From contig JAFXXN010000003.1 in assembly GCA_017542245.1 (NCBI GenBank), forward strand, positions 30,643 through 94,642: a DNA stretch of 64,000 nucleotides, in the 5' to 3' direction. Positions 60,106 through 64,000 of the stretch are shown here, one piece after another (position 1 is the stretch's first letter; each line of letters begins with the position of its first letter). The notes beneath the pieces are model-generated. The model did no database searches, was not told the DNA's origin, and saw only the letters and a program-made list of their open reading frames with translations. Position numbers and translations under genes: made by a program. This stretch comes from Lachnospiraceae bacterium. Lineage in GTDB: Bacteria > Bacillota > Clostridia > Lachnospirales > Lachnospiraceae.

Positions 60106-60128
60106 CTTTAAAGCGTTGTGCTTTAAAG
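60106..60128. promoter_or_regulatory. Inverted repeat next to the symporter transcription start
   Basis: CTTTAAAGC and GCTTTAAAG are perfect inverted copies separated by five bases, about 4-26 bases after the predicted start. It could be an operator or a leader hairpin. Confidence 0.5.
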
Positions 60129-60138
60129 TGATAAAGTG

Positions 60139-60167
60139 ATATTATCATCATTTCTTTCTTTTGTCAA
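60139..60167 (-). promoter_or_regulatory. Consensus promoter of the symporter gene
   Basis: On the minus strand a perfect TTGACA (60162-60167), a 17-bp spacer and TAATAT (60139-60144). Confidence 0.75.
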
Positions 60168-60187
60168 CCTTTTTTTCTAAAACAATT

Positions 60188-60226
60188 AAAAAAACCTGCC
60201 GTTTATCCAAAAGAATATACGGCAGG
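60188..60226 (-). terminator. Intrinsic terminator after malQ
   Basis: CCTGCCGT pairs with ACGGCAGG and is followed by seven Ts on the minus strand. Confidence 0.85.
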
Positions 60227-60252
60227 ATGTTAAAAATAATATGTATTTAGTA

Positions 60253-61740
60253 TTAGTAAATATGTCTCTCGTACATCCAGTTGCAGCGGGCAAGTTTCTC
60301 AGCAATTTTAGGGCTTGCCTGGCCTTTTTGAAGCCTCCACTTCCAGTTCTCTCCAAATGTCGACGGAGCATTAAGCCTTGCCTCGGAACCCAGATCCAGA
60401 ATATCCTGCATCGGAATTACCGCAAGCTTCGAAACGCTTCTTAAAGCTGCACGGATAAAGATCCATGAAATTTCCTCTTCTTTTATTTCACCACACCCTA
60501 GATACTCTCCGATATATTTTTTATCCTCTTGCCCTAAACTCTTAAACCATCCCCTTGTCGTATCGTTATCGTGAGTTCCTGTATAAACAACACTGTTTTC
60601 AATATGTTTATGAGGAAGGTAAATGCTTGGCGTATGAGGATCAAAAGCAAACTGAAGAACTTTCATCCCCGGGAATCCCGAATCCTTAAGAAGTTTCATT
60701 ACCGAAGGCGTAAGGAATCCCAGATCTTCCGCGATTATATCCTTTTCTCCAAGTTTCTTCTTAATGGTATTGAACAGTTCGATTCCGGGACCTTTCTTCC
60801 ACTTACCGTTCTCTGCAGTCTTGTCTTTTGCCGGAATGCTGTAATATTCATCAAATCCTCGGAAATGATCAACTCTTATAACATCATAGAGCTCATAACA
60901 ATGACTTATTCTTGACAGCCACCAGCTAAAGCCTGACTCCTTATGAACTTTCCAGTTATATAACGGATTGCCCCAAAGCTGACCCGTAGCAGCGAAAGCA
61001 TCGGGAGGACATCCCGCAACCGATTTAGGTTTACAGTTCTTGTCAAATTCAAATAAATTAGTGTTTCCCCATGCATCAGAACTGTCAAGTGCAACATAAA
61101 TAGGAATATCGCCTATGATTTTTATTCCGTTATCATTTGCATATTTCTTCAGTTTAGTCCACTGTTCCATGAACTTAAACTGGTTAAACTTATAAAAGTC
61201 TATCTCTTCCGCAAATTTTTCTTTGTATTTTTTAAGAGCTTCAGGAGTCCTTGTCCTGATATCCTTATCCCAGGAAATCCAGCATTCTCCGTTCTTAGAA
61301 TTCTTTATGGAAACAAAGAGAGCATAGTCTTCAAGCCAGTAAGCATTTTTCTCACAAAATTCCTGATATTTCTTCAGCTTTTTATGCTTGCTCCTCTTAT
61401 ATGCCTTTTTAAGCAGAGGAAGCCTTGTATTATATATTGCTCCATAATCTATATATTTAGGATCTTTTCCGCAATCTGCTGCCTTACACTCTTCTTCGGT
61501 CAGCAAACCTTCTTCTGTCAAAGTCTCCAGATCGATAAAATAAGGATTGCCGGCAAATGTTGAAATACTCTGATAAGGAGAATCGCCGTAACCTGTAGGT
61601 CCCAACGGAAGAATCTGCCAGTAATCAACTCCGGCTGCCTTAAGCCAGTCAACAAAATCATATGCTTCCTTCGAAAAACCGCCAATTCCGTACTTTGTAG
61701 GCAGGCTCGCTATCGGAAGCAGCACACCTGTAGCTCTCAT
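60253..61740 (-). CDS. malQ: 4-alpha-glucanotransferase (amylomaltase, GH77)
   Basis: The 495-residue protein has normal GH77 length and motifs: GVLLPIASLPTKYGIGGF at the start, LPLGPTGYGDSPYQSISTFA, the nucleophile region IRVDHFRGFDEYY, the acid/base region IIAEDLGFLTPSV and YTGTHDNDTTRGW. It transfers glucan units in maltodextrin or glycogen metabolism. The ATG at 61738-61740 has GGGAGG ten bases upstream. It is alone between terminators. Confidence 0.97.
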   Translation of the reverse strand: MRATGVLLPIASLPTKYGIGGFSKEAYDFVDWLKAAGVDYWQILPLGPTGYGDSPYQSISTFAGNPYFIDLETLTEEGLLTEEECKAADCGKDPKYIDYGAIYNTRLPLLKKAYKRSKHKKLKKYQEFCEKNAYWLEDYALFVSIKNSKNGECWISWDKDIRTRTPEALKKYKEKFAEEIDFYKFNQFKFMEQWTKLKKYANDNGIKIIGDIPIYVALDSSDAWGNTNLFEFDKNCKPKSVAGCPPDAFAATGQLWGNPLYNWKVHKESGFSWWLSRISHCYELYDVIRVDHFRGFDEYYSIPAKDKTAENGKWKKGPGIELFNTIKKKLGEKDIIAEDLGFLTPSVMKLLKDSGFPGMKVLQFAFDPHTPSIYLPHKHIENSVVYTGTHDNDTTRGWFKSLGQEDKKYIGEYLGCGEIKEEEISWIFIRAALRSVSKLAVIPMQDILDLGSEARLNAPSTFGENWKWRLQKGQASPKIAEKLARCNWMYERHIY

Positions 61741-61799
61741 ATGTATTATACCTCCCAATACATTTAATTATACTATATTTTCCCCAATATGTATACAAT

Positions 61800-62003
61800 T
61801 TTTTTCGAGCGGGCAGACTCCTACTCAATCCGGCCGGTCATTTCGAAAGCAGGCTTGCACTTATGACATTCGCTTATCGCAATCGAGTAGGCTGACTCCT
61901 ACTCGATTCGATTGGTCATCTCGAAAGCATTGCTTTCTCGATGACCGTTCACTCAGCCCTCAGTTTGCAAGTAAACTTGCACTGAGGGCGTTCGCTTATC
62001 GCA
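61800..62003 (-). repeat. Cluster of nested hairpins with two R2 motifs between malQ and the Bax-inhibitor gene
   Basis: On the minus strand three perfect or near-perfect hairpins follow one another: GCCCTCAGT...ACTGAGGGC (about 61957-61990), GGTCATC...GATGACC (about 61914-61946) and CGAGTAGG-AGTCAG-CCTACTCG (about 61883-61904). R2 (GCGATAAGCGAA) occurs at 61868-61880 and 61990-62003. A degraded copy of the GAGTAGGAGTC unit is at about 61808-61830. No gene is seen in this stretch. Confidence 0.7.
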
Positions 62004-62035
62004 CAAAAAAACCGGCCCCCTTGCGGGCAGCCGGT
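62004..62035 (-). terminator. Intrinsic terminator of the Bax-inhibitor-family gene
   Basis: On the minus strand ACCGGCTGCCC-GCAA-GGGGGCCGGT is followed by seven Ts and then GTGCGATAAGCGAA (R2). Confidence 0.85.
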
Positions 62036-62048
62036 AAATAATTCATTA

Positions 62049-62906
62049 TTATCTTCTCTTTCCGAAAAGTCTTAAAAGATATAAGAAAAGATTTATGAAA
62101 TCAAGATAAAGCTCAAATGCTCCGCGTAATGCAAGAGCGGTAGTATTGGTGCTGTCAGCACAAGCTGTATGATCTTTAATCTTCTGTGTATCATAAGCTG
62201 TAAGGCCTACAAATACAGCAACACCGATGAAAGATGTAAGATAATCCAATCCCTCACTCTTAAGGAAAATATTCACTACACCAACAAGTATAAGTCCGAT
62301 AAGACCCATGATACAGATGCTGCCTACAGAAGAAAGATCCTTCTTGCTTACAAGACCGTAAAATGCGGTAACTCCGAACATAACTGCGGTAATAATAAAT
62401 ACCTTAGTAACTGAAGTATCTACATAGCCCATACAAACGATACCGATAGTAGCACCATTTATAAACGAATATATCGTCATAAGACTGGCTGAAAGCACTA
62501 CATTATTTTTCTTTAGTGCAATGTTTGAAATAATAACTACTGCTATTTCAGCTACTAAAAGAATAATCAGATTCGCCGGGTTCTGTATAAACCATTCAAG
62601 CAATACATCGGAAGCCACCATTGCACCTATTGCGGTAATTCCCAGTGCTGCAAGCATAAAGATAAAGGACTGAGCCACAACTTTCTGCTGCATAACCTCC
62701 AGCGCCTCACCGAATGCTCCCTGTATGCCGCCTGTAGTTCCTCCGGCCCTATAAGTACCGTTCATTCCGTTACCATTGTTGTTATATCCGTTAAAATCCT
62801 GCTGGTAAGCAAAACGGGCATCATTCTGAGCCTGAGACATCTGCTGCTCTAAATTAGCGTTACCGCCGAGCTTCTCAAAATCACGATAATTATTGTTGTT
62901 ATCCAT
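62049..62906 (-). CDS. Bax inhibitor-1 family (YccA-like) membrane protein
   Basis: The 285-residue protein has a hydrophilic Asn/Gly/Gln-rich N-terminus (about 1-70) and seven membrane helices. It ends with ALALRGAFELYLDFINLFLY, then LLRLFGKRR, the hallmark end of the family; TAYDTQKIKDH is also typical. Family members are proton- or calcium-leak channels or regulators of membrane proteases. The start at 62904-62906 has AGGA eight bases upstream; longer forms would begin inside the promoter -10 box. Confidence 0.9.
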   Translation of the reverse strand: MDNNNNYRDFEKLGGNANLEQQMSQAQNDARFAYQQDFNGYNNNGNGMNGTYRAGGTTGGIQGAFGEALEVMQQKVVAQSFIFMLAALGITAIGAMVASDVLLEWFIQNPANLIILLVAEIAVVIISNIALKKNNVVLSASLMTIYSFINGATIGIVCMGYVDTSVTKVFIITAVMFGVTAFYGLVSKKDLSSVGSICIMGLIGLILVGVVNIFLKSEGLDYLTSFIGVAVFVGLTAYDTQKIKDHTACADSTNTTALALRGAFELYLDFINLFLYLLRLFGKRR

Positions 62907-62970
62907 AATCATTTTCCTTTCTGTGCTGCTGTCCATACATAAAACAACACTAATCTTTTGTACAATTTCC

Positions 62971-62999
62971 ATTATACAAAAAGTTTATTGAAAATGCAA
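62971..62999 (-). promoter_or_regulatory. Promoter of the Bax-inhibitor-family gene
   Basis: On the minus strand TTGCAT (62994-62999), a 17-bp spacer and a perfect TATAAT (62971-62976). Confidence 0.65.
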
Positions 63000-63021
63000 T
63001 GAACCATCTTTATACTTTTTC

Positions 63022-63990
63022 TCAAGCCTTGCCATCAGATCCAAGAACGTTCTTGATCTTATGAGCAACCATTTCCTTAACAGCCTGACGAGCGGGCTTT
63101 AAGTACTGACGAGGATCGAAGTGTGAAGGATTCTCAGCGAAATACTTTCTGATAGTACCTGTCATAGCAAGACGGATATCGGAATCGATATTGATCTTAC
63201 ATACAGCAAGCTGAGCTGCCTTACGTAACTGCTCCTCCGGGATACCTACTGCATCGGGCATGCTTCCGCCGTACTGGTTAACCATCTTAACGAATTCCTG
63301 AGGAACTGAAGATGAACCATGAAGAACGATAGGGAAGCCGGGAAGTCTCTTGATGCACTCCTCAAGTACGTCGAAACGAAGGGGAGGGGGAACAAGTACG
63401 CCGTCAGCATTTCTTGTACACTGAGCAGCTGTGAACTTGTATGCACCATGAGATGTACCGATAGCGATAGCAAGTGAATCACATCCTGTCTTAGAAACGA
63501 AATCCTCAACTTCCTCAGGACGTGTATAGCTCTCGTGACCAGCCTCAACTACTACTTCATCCTCGATACCTGCTAAAGTACCAAGTTCTGCCTCAACTAC
63601 TACACCATGAGCATGAGCGTACTCAACTACCTGCTTGGTTAATGCAACGTTCTCCTCATATGGCTTAGAAGAAGCATCGATCATAACTGATGTAAATCCA
63701 CCATCGATACAGCTCTTGCAAAGCTCAAATGTATCACCATGATCAAGGTGAAGAGCGATCGGGATATCAGGATTCTCAGCTACAGCTGCTTCTACAAGTT
63801 TAACAAGATAAGTATGGTTAGCGTATGCACGCGCACCCTTTGAAACCTGAAGGATAACCGGGCTCTTTAACTCGCCGGCTGCCTCTGTAATACCCTGGAC
63901 AATCTCCATGTTGTTTACGTTGAAAGCACCAATAGCATATCCGCCATTATAAGCCTTCTTGAACATTTCGGTCGTTGTAACTAATGCCAT
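63022..63990 (-). CDS. fba: Class II fructose-bisphosphate aldolase
   Basis: The 322-residue zinc aldolase has IALHLDHGDTFELCKSCID (zinc ligand His), VVVEAELGTLAGIEDEV, AIAIGTSHGAYKF and VLHGSSSVPQEFV (phosphate-binding loop). It splits fructose 1,6-bisphosphate to the two triose phosphates in glycolysis. The codon use is strongly biased, as for a highly expressed gene. The start ATG is at 63988-63990, so the upstream region is outside the window. Confidence 0.97.
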   Translation of the reverse strand: MALVTTTEMFKKAYNGGYAIGAFNVNNMEIVQGITEAAGELKSPVILQVSKGARAYANHTYLVKLVEAAVAENPDIPIALHLDHGDTFELCKSCIDGGFTSVMIDASSKPYEENVALTKQVVEYAHAHGVVVEAELGTLAGIEDEVVVEAGHESYTRPEEVEDFVSKTGCDSLAIAIGTSHGAYKFTAAQCTRNADGVLVPPPLRFDVLEECIKRLPGFPIVLHGSSSVPQEFVKMVNQYGGSMPDAVGIPEEQLRKAAQLAVCKINIDSDIRLAMTGTIRKYFAENPSHFDPRQYLKPARQAVKEMVAHKIKNVLGSDGKA

Positions 63991-64000
63991 AAAATAAACC

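Noticed and set aside
1-64000. Prophage, integrative element, restriction or toxin-antitoxin locus
   Set aside because: No integrase, phage structural gene, methylase-endonuclease pair or toxin-antitoxin pair was recognised; the single IS element is the only mobile DNA supported. No tRNA or rRNA gene was identified by eye.

Overview
The window looks like chromosome from a motile, low-GC, butyrate-forming Firmicute of the Lachnospiraceae (Butyrivibrio / Pseudobutyrivibrio / Roseburia type). The pointers are the order topA - codY - flgB - flgC - fliE - fliF - fliG - fliH on one strand, a butyrate kinase gene, AGGAGG-type ribosome binding sites, many extracytoplasmic lipoproteins, a T-box leader and class II aldolase. 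This placement is inferred from gene content only; no 16S or tRNA gene lies in the window. Almost everything is on the minus strand. The plus-strand genes are a DegV protein, a TIM-barrel glycosidase-like protein, a GGDEF protein and one insertion sequence.

Layout, left to right. 1-5.3 kb: basal-body operon with CodY upstream; the codY promoter carries two CodY-box-like sites. 5.3-7.4 kb: topA with its own promoter. 7.4-14.2 kb: a five-gene operon (B12-type radical SAM protein, permuted NlpC/P60-like hydrolase, MoxR ATPase, DUF58, membrane transglutaminase) behind a consensus promoter. 14.3-16.7 kb: pnp, preceded by a 174-nt sequence that folds into a long closed helix and has its own extended -10 promoter; this is a candidate structured RNA. 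16.8-17.9 kb: degV. 18-23.8 kb: five consecutive exported proteins or lipoproteins of unknown function. 23.9-28 kb: butyrate kinase - phosphotransacetylase - a membrane protein joining an extracellular beta-helix to an intracellular LuxR helix-turn-helix, behind a consensus promoter with a 16-bp palindrome just downstream. 28-34 kb: a U32-like protein, a CAP/Ig secreted protein, the glycosidase-like protein and a BspA-type leucine-rich lipoprotein. 34-43.8 kb: a nickel-pincer cofactor locus (larE, larB, larC) with DUF3842, a methyltransferase, a MATE exporter and a FecCD-type ABC importer. 43.9-54.6 kb: a sensory and nutrient block (GGDEF protein, chemoreceptor, very large HD-GYP protein, amino-acid ABC importer with unusual domain order, hydrolase, cyclase-family enzyme). 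54.8-56.6 kb: TrpB2 under a tryptophan T-box. 56.7-58.4 kb: an intact-looking IS3-family element. 58.5-64 kb: sodium-solute symporter, malQ, Bax-inhibitor-family protein, class II aldolase.

Working together: CodY (nutrient state), c-di-GMP enzymes, a chemoreceptor and the flagellar operon make this a region rich in nutrient sensing and motility. Buk/Pta give acyl-phosphate energy conservation. The lar genes build the Ni-pincer nucleotide, and the adjacent importer may supply nickel; no larA-type racemase is seen here. Several families of dispersed hairpin repeats sit just 3' of minus-strand genes, some directly after terminator T-tracts, and the IS element sits in the loop of one of them. The most unusual items are the beta-helix/LuxR receptor in the buk-pta operon, the lar-DUF3842-importer neighbourhood, the structured RNA upstream of pnp, the permuted solute-binding domain fused to a permease, and the related GHKL-like tails on two neighbouring proteins.
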